A DNA stretch of 55,955 bases from Nesterenkonia salmonea (GTDB taxonomy: Bacteria; Actinomycetota; Actinomycetes; Actinomycetales; Micrococcaceae): positions 1 through 55,955 of the forward strand of contig NZ_VAVZ01000022.1 of NCBI RefSeq assembly GCF_005771525.1. Direction: 5' to 3'. This document shows positions 1 through 8,114 of the stretch, piece after piece (position 1 is the stretch's first letter; the number at the start of each line of letters is the position of its first letter). The notes under the pieces were generated by a model. That model had not been told where the DNA came from. It saw only the letters and a list, made by a program, of their open reading frames with translations, and did no database searches. The translations under genes were made by a program, and so were the position numbers.

Positions 1-1
1 C

Positions 2-61
2 GCGGGCATTTCAGGATGAGTCAACGACTAGGTCCAGGCGGGCATCTGGGATGAGTCAATG
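2..61. repeat. Imperfect direct repeat at the left edge
   Basis: Two near-identical copies of about 24 bp (2-26 and 38-61) lie about 36 bp apart. Both start with GCGGGCAT and contain ATGAGTCAA. The second copy supplies the possible ATG of the first gene at 51. On the opposite strand the segment reads TGTCC at 69-65 followed by two TTGACTCATCC units. This layout resembles the repeated termini of some IS21-type insertion sequences, but that is a guess because no transposase is in the window. The array may continue beyond the left edge. Confidence 0.55.
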
Positions 62-1247
62 CGCGGACACCCTCCACGTGCTTGGGGAGCATATGCTTTT
101 ATCGGACGAGGAACGCCGCCAACAGGCTGTTGACTCGCTTCACATCCTTGACACTCCGCCCGACGAAAGGATCGACAGAGTAACCAGGCTCGCTCAGGAG
201 CTCTTTCAAGTTCCCATGGTCAGTGTCACTCTGATTGACCGGGAACGTCAGTGGCGTAAATCAGAAATTGGTTTGGGGGGTCCTGAAGCTCCGCGCAAGG
301 ATTCCTTCTGTGACGCGACTCTCCGCCGAGGCGGAAGTCTCGTCATCGAAGACGCTTCCCAGGACAGTGAATTCTCCACCAATCCTTTCGTGGCCGGCGA
401 TCCTCACTTGAGGTTCTACGCAGGCAACGCTCTTCACGCTCCCTGTGGCGAACAGGTCGGCACACTGTGCATTATGGACACTGCGCCCCGCGTTCTTGAC
501 CAGCGCCAGCGGGGCCTCCTTCAGGACCTCAGCCTATGGGTCCAAACCGAAATGGCCCGACAGTCTGAGCTCGATGACCTGGCTGTCATCCAGCGGACAC
601 TCAGACCACGAAGCATCCCGCATATCCCTGGTTACACAGTGGCCGCCGGGGCGCGCTCGGCCGGGGATATCGCCGGGGACTTCCATGACCTACACCGCTC
701 CGACCGCGGGTTGCGTCTGACAGTAGCGGACGTCATGGGCAAAGGGATGGGCCCAAGCATTGTCGCCTCAGCTGTCCGTGCCGCACTGCGCACAGCACCG
801 GACCGCCCACTTTCACGCGCTGTGAACGAGACCGACAAGCTCCTTGAAGAGGAAATCGGGGACTTGAACATCTTTGTTACTGCCTTTCACAGTGAACTTG
901 ACATTTCGACTGGGCAACTGACCTTCGTGGACGCAGGCCACAATCTCAGTTTCGTTTTACGAACCACGGGCGACCAGGAGCGGATCCGCACCGATGGTCT
1001 ACCCCTGGGGATGGGCCTGGAAACGGCGCATCAGGAAGCCCAAATTCAGCTCAATCCTGGTGATCTTTTCATTTGCAGCAGCGACGGACTGCTGGACCTC
1101 ATTGATCTCGAAGCCGGAGAGGATGAGATTGAACGTCTCTTCCGCGATACCGAACCAGAGACGGCAGTACAGCGGGTTCTCAACCTCGCAGAGGCGGCCA
1201 AAGCTACCGATGACGTCACCATCGTAGTTGTCAGGTGCGATTCATGA
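51..1247 (+). CDS. GAF-domain PP2C/SpoIIE-type serine phosphatase (RsbU-like)
   Basis: An N-terminal GAF-like sensor (about residues 40-165) is followed by a PP2C/SpoIIE phosphatase domain (about 190-397). The metal-binding signatures are visible: GDIAGDF with Asp206 and Asp211, DVMGKG near 227, DAGHN at 294-298, SDG at 344-346 and TDDVT near 386-390. By family, such enzymes dephosphorylate the serine of a STAS anti-anti-sigma factor in response to a sensed signal. A STAS protein and its kinase-like partner lie two and three genes downstream in the same overlapping operon, so it is probably the activating arm of a partner switch. The start is uncertain: ATG at 51 lies in the edge repeat, while ATG at 93 follows GGGGAG and gives an N-terminus (MLLSDEERR) more typical of GAF proteins. 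The downstream gene overlaps its stop as ATGA. Confidence 0.85.
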   Translation: MSQCADTLHVLGEHMLLSDEERRQQAVDSLHILDTPPDERIDRVTRLAQELFQVPMVSVTLIDRERQWRKSEIGLGGPEAPRKDSFCDATLRRGGSLVIEDASQDSEFSTNPFVAGDPHLRFYAGNALHAPCGEQVGTLCIMDTAPRVLDQRQRGLLQDLSLWVQTEMARQSELDDLAVIQRTLRPRSIPHIPGYTVAAGARSAGDIAGDFHDLHRSDRGLRLTVADVMGKGMGPSIVASAVRAALRTAPDRPLSRAVNETDKLLEEEIGDLNIFVTAFHSELDISTGQLTFVDAGHNLSFVLRTTGDQERIRTDGLPLGMGLETAHQEAQIQLNPGDLFICSSDGLLDLIDLEAGEDEIERLFRDTEPETAVQRVLNLAEAAKATDDVTIVVVRCDS

Positions 1248-3214
1248 CCCGGCGCATGATCATCATTCGCATCCTTGCTGTTCTCGCTGTTCTCACAGGT
1301 GTTAACTACGTCACGTGGCGGTGGCTTGAGTCTGTCAACTGGGAGGCGTGGTGGATAGCTGTTCCGCTGATCGTCGCGGAGACCTTTAGCCTGATAGACA
1401 CTTTCCTCTTCGCGGCAACTATGTGGAAGTCTAAGGAGAGAGAGGGCCCCAAATCTGCTCCTGAGGGGACGGTGGATGTGCTCATCACCACATACAACGA
1501 ACCGATCGAGATGGTGATGAAAACTGCCTCCGCGGCCCAGAAGATCACCTATCCGCATCAGACGTGGATTCTGGATGACGGTAACCGCTCGGAGATGGCC
1601 GACGCAGCGAAGCAAGCGGGAATTGGGTACATCACCAGGTCCCAGGACTGGAAGAACAAGCCTCGCCACGCCAAGGCGGGCAATCTGAACAACGCTTTGT
1701 TCCAGACGGACGGTGAGTTCCTCCTCATCCTGGATGCTGACCAGGTTCCCGACCCGCTCATTCTTCACCGGACCTTGGGTTACTTCGCCGACGACCCCAA
1801 GGTGGCTCTGGTGCAGACACCGCAGTGGTTCGTCAACGTTGATGAAGCTGACCCTCTGGGAAGTCAAGCACCGTTGTTCTACGGACCGATCCAGCAGGGC
1901 AAAGATGGGTGGAACGCAGCGTTCTTCTGCGGATCCAATGCTGTCCTGCGTCGGGATGCTTTGATGCAACTGGGAATCGTGGGATATGTCCACGACGTCC
2001 AGGAATCCACCAGACGCACCCTGCGCGCTGCCGAGAAGCTTCTAGGTCGTGAGGCAAAGCGCCACAGGGACGTCCCTGAGCTGAGCGAAGAGCTTCGACA
2101 GCTGCACGCCCTCACCGCGGATGCTCTTGCGGACTTCCGCCGAGGAGAGCCAGCAGCCGAAGTGGTCTACCGGGTTCAAGAAGCGGCCAAGGCAGCGTCT
2201 CGTCGCCTACTTGAGAACGACCTGGCCACTATGTACGCCGACCTGGAGTCTCTAGGTCACGTTCCTGTTCAGCGTGATGAGGTACTCGGGGCGGTCGTGA
2301 TTGATCAGGCATCTCTTGATGCACTCACTGCTCAGGAACATTCACCGCTAGGGGCAGTGGAATCCGTCATGGCATTGCTCGAGCAGCTTAGAGTAGACCG
2401 GCCTGACGAAGCACAACCAGTCCAGCCGCTGGCCACTATCTCTATCACTGAGGATATGGCCACTGCAATGCAATTGCATTCGATGGGGTGGCGCAGCGTC
2501 TACCACCACGAAATCCTCGCCCGCGGTTTAGCGCCTGAGGACCTCAACACCATGCTCAAGCAGCGGCTGCGCTGGGCCCAGGGAACGCTCCAAGTCATGT
2601 TGCGTGACAACCCTCTGGTCAAGAAGGGGCTCTCCGCAGGTCAGCGTCTGATGTACTTCGGAACAATGTGGAGTTACCTCGCAGGATTCGCTGCCCTTGC
2701 CTACATGGCGGCGCCCATCCTATATCTGATGCTCGGTGTGATGCCGGTCAACGCGTGGAGCGTGGAGTTCTTCGCCAGATTCCTGCCGTACTTCCTGATT
2801 AATCAAGTGCTTTTCATCTACGTAGCCCGAGGTATGCGAACCTGGCGTGGCCAACAGTACTCTCTGGCGCTCTTTCCGCTGTGGATCAAGGCCTGCTGGA
2901 CGACTTTCGCCAACGTCGTTCTCGGCAAACCCCTGGGATTCGTGGTCACGCGAAAAGACGGCAAAGCTGAAGGAGGCGTGCCGTGGCGCGAAATATGGCC
3001 GCAACTGACCGTGATGGTCCTTCTGGTCATTTCGCTCATCATCGGGGTGACACGTGTCATGCTCGGAACTCTGGACGGCACGGGTACTCTCATCAACACG
3101 GTATGGGTCATCTACATACTGATTGCCCTCAGCGTCATCATTCAGGCCGCCCGCTACCGTGGTCCGGCTGCGGCCCTCGAAAACCCAGAAGGAGACTCAT
3201 GGATCTCAAAGTGA
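1244..3214 (+). CDS. Cellulose-synthase-like family 2 glycosyltransferase with a large internal insertion
   Basis: This is a membrane-bound processive GT2 enzyme. Two N-terminal membrane segments (about residues 5-25 and 32-55) precede the cytosolic GT-A domain, and several more follow it (from about 472 onward). The synthase motifs are present: LDDG at 110-113, the DxD motif at 164-166, TED at 402-404 and QxxRW at 440-444. They indicate beta-linked polysaccharide synthesis from a nucleotide sugar, with export through the same protein, but the sugar cannot be read from the sequence. Between GSNAVLRRDAL (near 230-240) and TED lie about 160 residues, where BcsA-type enzymes usually have about 15. 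The insert is charged and helix-prone. I chose ATG 1244 (ATGA overlap, AGGTG 6 bases upstream) over GTG 1235. It sits inside an operon with partner-switch regulators, and no PilZ domain is visible. Confidence 0.85.
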   Translation: MTRRMIIIRILAVLAVLTGVNYVTWRWLESVNWEAWWIAVPLIVAETFSLIDTFLFAATMWKSKEREGPKSAPEGTVDVLITTYNEPIEMVMKTASAAQKITYPHQTWILDDGNRSEMADAAKQAGIGYITRSQDWKNKPRHAKAGNLNNALFQTDGEFLLILDADQVPDPLILHRTLGYFADDPKVALVQTPQWFVNVDEADPLGSQAPLFYGPIQQGKDGWNAAFFCGSNAVLRRDALMQLGIVGYVHDVQESTRRTLRAAEKLLGREAKRHRDVPELSEELRQLHALTADALADFRRGEPAAEVVYRVQEAAKAASRRLLENDLATMYADLESLGHVPVQRDEVLGAVVIDQASLDALTAQEHSPLGAVESVMALLEQLRVDRPDEAQPVQPLATISITEDMATAMQLHSMGWRSVYHHEILARGLAPEDLNTMLKQRLRWAQGTLQVMLRDNPLVKKGLSAGQRLMYFGTMWSYLAGFAALAYMAAPILYLMLGVMPVNAWSVEFFARFLPYFLINQVLFIYVARGMRTWRGQQYSLALFPLWIKACWTTFANVVLGKPLGFVVTRKDGKAEGGVPWREIWPQLTVMVLLVISLIIGVTRVMLGTLDGTGTLINTVWVIYILIALSVIIQAARYRGPAAALENPEGDSWISK

Positions 3215-3531
3215 ACACAATGCGCAACTACGCGGTGATCGCACCCCAAGGTCGCCTGACCGCGGTAGGCGCGCCTTCGTTGCGAAAGGCACTGAACCAC
3301 CTTCTGGAGCAGGGCAATGTTCGCATTGTTGTGGACCTTTCAGAGACGGCGTTCATCGACTCATCGGGGCTTGGCGCACTCATCGGCGGACTGAAGGCTG
3401 CCCGTCTGGCGCAAGGGGACCTGCGCATCGCAGCTCCCACGCCAGCAGTCAGCAGTGTCCTAAAACTGACTAACCTCGACAAAGTTCTCAGGGCATATCC
3501 CTCCGCGGAGACTGCCTACCATGGCGGGTGA
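3199..3531 (+). CDS. STAS-domain anti-sigma-factor antagonist (RsbV/SpoIIAA-like)
   Basis: A stand-alone STAS domain of 110 residues, the usual length for RsbV or SpoIIAA proteins. The phosphorylatable-serine loop reads IDSSGLGAL, with Asp54, Ser55 and Ser56. In this family the serine is phosphorylated by an RsbW-type ATPase and dephosphorylated by a PP2C phosphatase; only the unmodified form binds partners. Both partner types are encoded in the same operon. The start at 3199 follows the strong ribosome site AGAAGGAG (3187-3194) and overlaps the end of the glycosyltransferase gene by 16 bases. A longer upstream reading in this frame lies inside the glycosyltransferase and is rejected. With no sigma gene nearby, the target may be the synthase itself or a distant sigma factor. 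Confidence 0.88.
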   Translation: MDLKVNTMRNYAVIAPQGRLTAVGAPSLRKALNHLLEQGNVRIVVDLSETAFIDSSGLGALIGGLKAARLAQGDLRIAAPTPAVSSVLKLTNLDKVLRAYPSAETAYHGG

Positions 3532-3949
3532 GTCCCAGAACTGCGTCGAGGTGATGGGACCGGCAGAGTTACAGATGGTGGAAAAAGTCCTCGATGCCTT
3601 TGATCGGTTGTGTGAGAGCACAGGCCGAGTCGCGGAAGAAGACCAGATGCAGTTCGCGCTAGCGGTCAGCGAAATCCTCACCAATATGATCACATACGGC
3701 CAGTCAACATCCGGTGCGGACCCTGTCAGTATTCACGCAGAGATCTGCGTGAATGATCACGAAATGTGCGCCTCCCTACGCGATACGGCAGAGCCTGTTC
3801 ACGTTGCGCTTGATGATCTGTCACTGCCGGATGATCTGTTGGACGAATCCGGCCGGGGTCTCGCCATATCCGCAATGGTTCTGGACCGGCTCGAGCGTCA
3901 GACTGATTCCGGCAATGTATGGAGTTTGCAGCGTTCTCGACGGACCTAG
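3521..3949 (+). CDS. RsbW/SpoIIAB-like GHKL ATPase (anti-sigma factor / serine kinase type)
   Basis: A 142-residue protein with the compact HATPase_c_2 fold signatures. The N box is Glu51-x-x-x-Asn55 in AVSEILTNM, the G1 region is R87-D88-T89-A90, and the G2 box is SGRGLA around 110-115. Such proteins phosphorylate STAS antagonists and sequester a sigma factor or another target. The G1 motif usually reads DxG; here Ala replaces the Gly, which may weaken nucleotide binding. The gene overlaps the STAS stop codon by 11 bases and ends the operon. The classical client, a SigB/SigF-like sigma gene, is absent from the neighbourhood. The family call is firm; the client is unknown. Confidence 0.82.
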   Translation: MAGESQNCVEVMGPAELQMVEKVLDAFDRLCESTGRVAEEDQMQFALAVSEILTNMITYGQSTSGADPVSIHAEICVNDHEMCASLRDTAEPVHVALDDLSLPDDLLDESGRGLAISAMVLDRLERQTDSGNVWSLQRSRRT

Positions 3950-4058
3950 GCTCACAAGCAGCACGCGAACCTGTCGCTCAGACGGTTTACCTCACCGTGA
4001 CAGTCGGTTGGTGTGCTGCAAACGGCGCGGTGGCGAAGAACGGTTGACCCGATCTGGC

Positions 4059-4421
4059 TCAGACCCACAACGTGACGACGACAACACACCCACCGGCTAA
4101 AGCACGCAACGCCGTGGGCAGACAATCAACCACGCATGCACGGTCAATGATCTCAGCTCGGTGAGTTGCAGCGATGACAGTCGCCCCCTCATTCGCGAGG
4201 GACTCCACTTTCTGGATGAGCTCTTCCACCCGTTCGGTGTCCAGAGGGCGCTCTGGTTCATCGAGCAGGAGCAATGAGAAGGAACGGCTCAGGGCCAGCG
4301 CCAGTCCGAAGAGTCGCGACATCTCCTCGGAAGGGGACCAGACCAGATGTGGCGAAGAAAAAGGTCGCCTCAGGGAGAACGACAGAATCCTCAGTCCAGA
4401 CGCCGAGACGTCGGCACTCAA
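4059..4421 (-). pseudogene. 5'-truncated ABC transporter ATP-binding domain remnant
   Basis: The 120-residue reading frame holds only the C-terminal half of an ABC ATPase: Walker B with D-loop (LLLLDEP..PLD), a dimer-interface stretch and an H-loop (ATHRAE). The region preceding Walker B (SPSEEMSRLFGLALAL) aligns with where an LSGGQ signature should be but is degenerate. There is no Walker A and no room for one: an in-frame TGA lies at 4431-4433 and the stop of ctaB at 4434. The only upstream initiator is TTG at 4421 without a clear ribosome site. It is probably a decaying remnant of an ABC gene lost next to ctaB. A short expressed protein cannot be excluded. Confidence 0.6.
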
Positions 4422-4433
4422 CAGTGACTGTCA

Positions 4434-5402
4434 TCAGCCCATGAGCGGGCTGCCGACGAATGGGTCGATCCAGAGTCCGATGAAAAGCATGGTGAGGTAA
4501 AGAATTGAGAGGTGGAACAGCTTCATGGCGCGCTTATCCGTCAGTGACTCGTTCTGAGCACGCCGGTACAACACATGAGACTCGTAGATGAACCATGCTC
4601 CGGCGACGACTGCGAATGCGGAATAGGTAATACCCGCCCATCCGAGCGGGATGAGCATCAGTGAGCATGCGACGGTTGCCCAGGAGTACAGCACGACTTG
4701 GACCGAGACCGTCTTCGCAGAGGCGACGGCTCCCAGCATAGGAACATCCGCGTTTTGATAGTCCGTCCGGTACTTCATCGACAGGGGCCAATAGTGTGGA
4801 GGTGTCCAGAGGAAGATGATGAAAAATAAGACCACAGCTGGCCATTCGACCGCTTCGCGAACGGCGGCCCAAGCGATGAGGACGGGGAAGCAGCCAGCAA
4901 GTCCGCCCCAAATGATGTTCTGTTCGGTCCGCCGCTTCAGCACCATGGTGTAGATCACCACGTAGAAGAACATGGCCGTAGCGCCTAGGCCGGCGGCCAG
5001 AGGGTTTGCGCCAAACCACAGAATCGCTATGGCGGCGACTCCGAGCAATGAAGCGAAGACCAGCGCTTCCCGCGGAGAAAGTTCTCCTGTGACGAGCGGG
5101 CGTTTCTTGGTCCGGTTCATCAGCCGGTCCATGTCACGGTCGAGGTAGCAGTTGAATGCGCCGGAAGAACCTGCTGCGAAAGCCCCACCAACCATGGTCG
5201 CCAGAGCGAGCCAGAAATCTGGAAGCCCACCCTGGGCAAAGAACATAGTGGGAAGAGTCGTTACCAGAAGCAACTCGATGACCCGGGGCTTGGTCAGCGA
5301 CAGATAGGCTGCGGCTTTGCGCTTGAAACCGAGTCTCTGCCCTGACGCTGGTGCCGCTAAGGCGGTCTTGTCGCCAGAGGTACGAGTGCTCAAATCGGTC
5401 AC
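4434..5402 (-). CDS. ctaB: Protohaem IX farnesyltransferase (haem O synthase)
   Basis: A polytopic UbiA-family prenyltransferase of 322 residues. It adds a farnesyl group to protohaem to give haem O, the precursor of the haem A used by cytochrome aa3 oxidase. The prenyl-diphosphate site is visible as [15 protein letters not shown], and a second conserved acidic region as [14 protein letters not shown]. About eight to nine hydrophobic segments follow a short cytosolic N-terminus. The start is GTG at 5402, six bases after a TAGACT -10 box on the same strand, which fits leaderless transcription. ctaA and oxidase genes are not in this window. The gene lies 50 bases downstream of the topoisomerase IV gene. 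Confidence 0.95.
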   Translation of the reverse strand: MTDLSTRTSGDKTALAAPASGQRLGFKRKAAAYLSLTKPRVIELLLVTTLPTMFFAQGGLPDFWLALATMVGGAFAAGSSGAFNCYLDRDMDRLMNRTKKRPLVTGELSPREALVFASLLGVAAIAILWFGANPLAAGLGATAMFFYVVIYTMVLKRRTEQNIIWGGLAGCFPVLIAWAAVREAVEWPAVVLFFIIFLWTPPHYWPLSMKYRTDYQNADVPMLGAVASAKTVSVQVVLYSWATVACSLMLIPLGWAGITYSAFAVVAGAWFIYESHVLYRRAQNESLTDKRAMKLFHLSILYLTMLFIGLWIDPFVGSPLMG

Positions 5403-5408
5403 TGGGAC

Positions 5409-5414
5409 AGTCTA
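5409..5414 (-). promoter_or_regulatory. -10 box (TAGACT) for leaderless ctaB transcript
   Basis: TAGACT on the minus strand ends six bases before the GTG of ctaB, the spacing expected when transcription starts at or next to the initiation codon. No ribosome site lies between. No convincing -35 is seen, as is common in actinobacterial promoters. Confidence 0.5.
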
Positions 5415-5452
5415 CCTTGTTCTACCGGCTGTAGAAATTGGTGCCATCTGCG

Positions 5453-7513
5453 TTACGCGTCGATCTTCTCGCGGTCCAAGGCAGCCGCTCCGTCGATAAT
5501 GAATTCCTTGCGAGGCGCGACTACAGAACCCATCAGGAGGTCGAACACTCGCTCTGCAGCTTCAGCGTCCTGCACTCGAATCCTACGGAGCGATCGGTAC
5601 ACCGGGTCCATCGTAGTTTCGGACAGCTGGTCAGCGTCCATTTCTCCTAATCCCTTGTACCGCTGAATGGGCTCCTTATAGCGCTGACCCGACTTTTCAA
5701 GGTCCGCCAGAAGCTTGACGAGCTCAGTTTCGGAATAGGTGTATCGAACCTCGTTCGGCTTCTTGCCTGAGTGGATGATTTCCACCCGATGGAGTGGAGG
5801 CACCGCGGCAAAGACTCGACCGGCCTCAATCATGGGCCGCATATACCGGAAGAAGAGCGTCAGCAACAGAGTCCGAATATGGGCTCCGTCGACATCGGCG
5901 TCGGTCATGAGGACAACTTTTCCGTACCTAGCTGCATCAAGATCGAAACTCCGACCCGAACCGGCTCCGATGACTTGCAGCAATGCGGCACATTCGGTGT
6001 TTGACAACATGTCGGAAACTGAGGCTTTCTGCACATTGAGGATTTTTCCTCGGATAGGCAGAAGCGCCTGGAAGTCTGAGGAACGAGCAAGTTTCGCTGT
6101 ACCCAGTGCAGAATCACCCTCGACGATGAAGAGCTCACTGGAGTCAACATCCTTGTTCCTGCACTCAACTAGCTTGGCCGGCATAGTGGAGTTCTCCAGG
6201 GCGTTCTTCCGCCGCTGAGTTTCCTTATGCTGCCGTGCCGCGATTCTGGACTTCATCTCAGCCACCACCTTTTCCAGAACTGCGGTGGCTTCTTGTTTGT
6301 CGGCCTTCTTAGGGGAGGTCAGGCGTTGCTCGAGCGCATCAGAGACTACTTTGTTAACAATCTGTTTGGCCGCTGGTGTGCCAAGAATCTCTTTGGTCTG
6401 ACCTTCGAACTGCGGTTCCGCGATGCGGACGGTCATGACCGCTGTCAGACCAGCGAGGACATCATCTTTGTCCACTTTGTCATTCCCGGCCTTGAGTCGG
6501 CGGGCATTGGAGTCGATGACTTTGCGGAAGACTTTGACCAGTGCTTGTTCGAATCCCGTCACATGAGTGCCGCCTTTTGGGGTGGCGATGATATTTGCAA
6601 AGGATTTCACCGTGGTGTCATAGCCGACTCCCCACCGCAGCGCGATGTCGACTTCACAGTCTCGATCAACATCGGTCATCACACCCTCAACCGAAATGCG
6701 CTCGGTGAAGGCACCGTGACCTTGGATCCGCCAGATGTCCGTCACAGCTGAATCGGTAGCGAGGTGGTCGACGAACTCGCTGATGCCACCGTCGTACTGA
6801 AACACCTCTTCCAGATGCTCCACGCCGCGCTGATCATGGATCACAATGCGCAACCCCGGCACCAAGAAGGCGGTCTGTCGGGCGCGGTTCACCAATTCCT
6901 GCTCCAAGAACTGCGCCTCGGGGGAGAAAATCTCCCGGTCAGCCCAGTAGCGAACCGTTGTCCCTGTCAAACCTCGCTTCGCCTTCCCCGACACCTGCAA
7001 CGGGGAGCCCTTCTCTGCGGGGGTAAAAGCGTCCGATGGCTTGTTTCCTGCAAAAGTTCCCGGCTCGCCGCGCCTGAAGCTCATCGTGTGGATCTTGCCG
7101 CCTCGGGTCACATGCGCGTCGAGGCGGGCGGAGAGCGCGTTCACCACCGAGGCTCCGACGCCGTGAAGGCCGCCAACAGCGTTGTAGGAGCCGCCACCGA
7201 ATTTGCCGCCGGCGTGGAGCTTGGTGAACACCACTTCGAGTCCAGAGAGTCCGGTGCGCGGCTCGATGTCTACCGGGATCCCGCGACCGTCATCTGAGAC
7301 CTCCACCGAATCATCGGCGTGGAGGGTGATGTGAATATTGGACGCATGACCGGCCAGCGCCTCGTCGACGGAATTGTCGATGACCTCCCAGACGCAGTGC
7401 ATCAATCCACGAGAGTCGGTTGATCCGATGTACATTCCGGGACGCTTGCGGACAGCTTCGAGCCCTTCAAGAACCGATAGGTGCCGGGCGCTGTACTCGT
7501 CGCGCTGAGCCAA
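5453..7513 (-). CDS. parE: DNA topoisomerase IV subunit B (type IIA topoisomerase ATPase subunit)
   Basis: The ATPase half of a type IIA topoisomerase that, with ParC, decatenates daughter chromosomes. Visible in order: the N-terminal ARHLSVLEGLEAVRKRPGMYIG block, GHKL ATPase motifs (EVIDNSVDEA, DDGRGIP, GGLHGVGASVVNAL), and the Toprim domain with VEGDSALGTAK and the catalytic DADVDGAH acidic cluster. The RSSDFQALLPIRGK context favours ParE over GyrB. The frame stays open up to 7666, but no ribosome site precedes that ATG and the extra 51 residues are not family-like. TTG at 7513 has GGAGG six bases upstream and begins MAQRDEYSARHLS, matching the family, giving 686 residues. No parC is in the window. 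Confidence 0.93.
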   Translation of the reverse strand: MAQRDEYSARHLSVLEGLEAVRKRPGMYIGSTDSRGLMHCVWEVIDNSVDEALAGHASNIHITLHADDSVEVSDDGRGIPVDIEPRTGLSGLEVVFTKLHAGGKFGGGSYNAVGGLHGVGASVVNALSARLDAHVTRGGKIHTMSFRRGEPGTFAGNKPSDAFTPAEKGSPLQVSGKAKRGLTGTTVRYWADREIFSPEAQFLEQELVNRARQTAFLVPGLRIVIHDQRGVEHLEEVFQYDGGISEFVDHLATDSAVTDIWRIQGHGAFTERISVEGVMTDVDRDCEVDIALRWGVGYDTTVKSFANIIATPKGGTHVTGFEQALVKVFRKVIDSNARRLKAGNDKVDKDDVLAGLTAVMTVRIAEPQFEGQTKEILGTPAAKQIVNKVVSDALEQRLTSPKKADKQEATAVLEKVVAEMKSRIAARQHKETQRRKNALENSTMPAKLVECRNKDVDSSELFIVEGDSALGTAKLARSSDFQALLPIRGKILNVQKASVSDMLSNTECAALLQVIGAGSGRSFDLDAARYGKVVLMTDADVDGAHIRTLLLTLFFRYMRPMIEAGRVFAAVPPLHRVEIIHSGKKPNEVRYTYSETELVKLLADLEKSGQRYKEPIQRYKGLGEMDADQLSETTMDPVYRSLRRIRVQDAEAAERVFDLLMGSVVAPRKEFIIDGAAALDREKIDA

Positions 7514-7715
7514 CAGGTGCCTCCAGTGATTGGCGGAAAGAACTGAGTACCAGGCTACGACGATCTCCTGGTGCTTCCGCGCAGAAGCGCCGCTGACATT
7601 ACGCCCTGATTCGCCGGTGGCGAAAGCCACGCCTTTGTCGGCGAAATCGCGAATGCGCAGCCCCATGACGTGGTTGTATAGGTGACACCATCACGTAACG
7701 CTAGGAGGCGAGAGC

Positions 7716-7922
7716 ATGACAGCTACATCCGGCACCCTCGAGGCCACTCCCACGCTGACTGCCCTGGACCGCTGCGACCGCTGCGGAGCTCAGGCATATA
7801 TTCGTGCTGTGCTCGCTTCTGGCGGCGCGCTTCTATTCTGCAACCACCATGGTCGCGATGTGGAGCCTAAGCTTCGCCCGCAGACTACCGAGTGGACTGA
7901 TGAATCTGAAAGAATCAGCTGA
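7716..7922 (+). CDS. DUF7455 small zinc-ribbon-like protein
   Basis: A 68-residue protein with a CxxC...C/H pattern: CDRCGAQAYIR near residues 20-30 and FCNHHGRD near 41-48, suggesting one bound zinc. It matches the small DUF7455 family commonly found beside sigA in actinobacteria; the function is unknown. The ATG at 7716 follows AGGAGG at the right distance. The gene is divergent from parE and convergent with sigA, with a strong hairpin terminator between it and sigA. Downstream of the stop about 80 bases carry nothing recognisable before the hairpin. Confidence 0.82.
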   Translation: MTATSGTLEATPTLTALDRCDRCGAQAYIRAVLASGGALLFCNHHGRDVEPKLRPQTTEWTDESERIS

Positions 7923-8000
7923 CTCACTCACCATTAGGGCACTGCCCTCATCTCGGTGACCTGTGATTCACACCTTTTCTCAGTTCAGATTTCTAGATGC

Positions 8001-8043
8001 ATGAAAGATTCCCCAGGGGCAATCCCCCTGGGGAATCTTTCAT
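8001..8043. terminator. Bidirectional terminator hairpin between DUF7455 and sigA
   Basis: A perfect 19-bp inverted repeat (arms 8001-8019 and 8025-8043) with a five-base loop at 8020-8024. The arms are GC-rich near the loop and AT-rich at the base. It lies between two convergent genes, so it can stop transcription from both sides. Confidence 0.85.
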
Positions 8044-8114
8044 TTGTGGTGTATTCAGTTGTTCGGGCCTATTAAGCCGGTGAGGTGCTACCCCTCACCA
8101 CGACCATGGGGTGA

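Noticed and set aside
1046-1993. 315-codon open frame on the minus strand
   Set aside because: It lies opposite the PP2C and GT2 genes, shows no family motif and no ribosome site; a shadow of high-G+C codon use.
7514-7666. N-terminal extension of parE to ATG 7666
   Set aside because: There is no ribosome site and no family similarity, whereas TTG 7513 has GGAGG at six bases and the family N-terminus.
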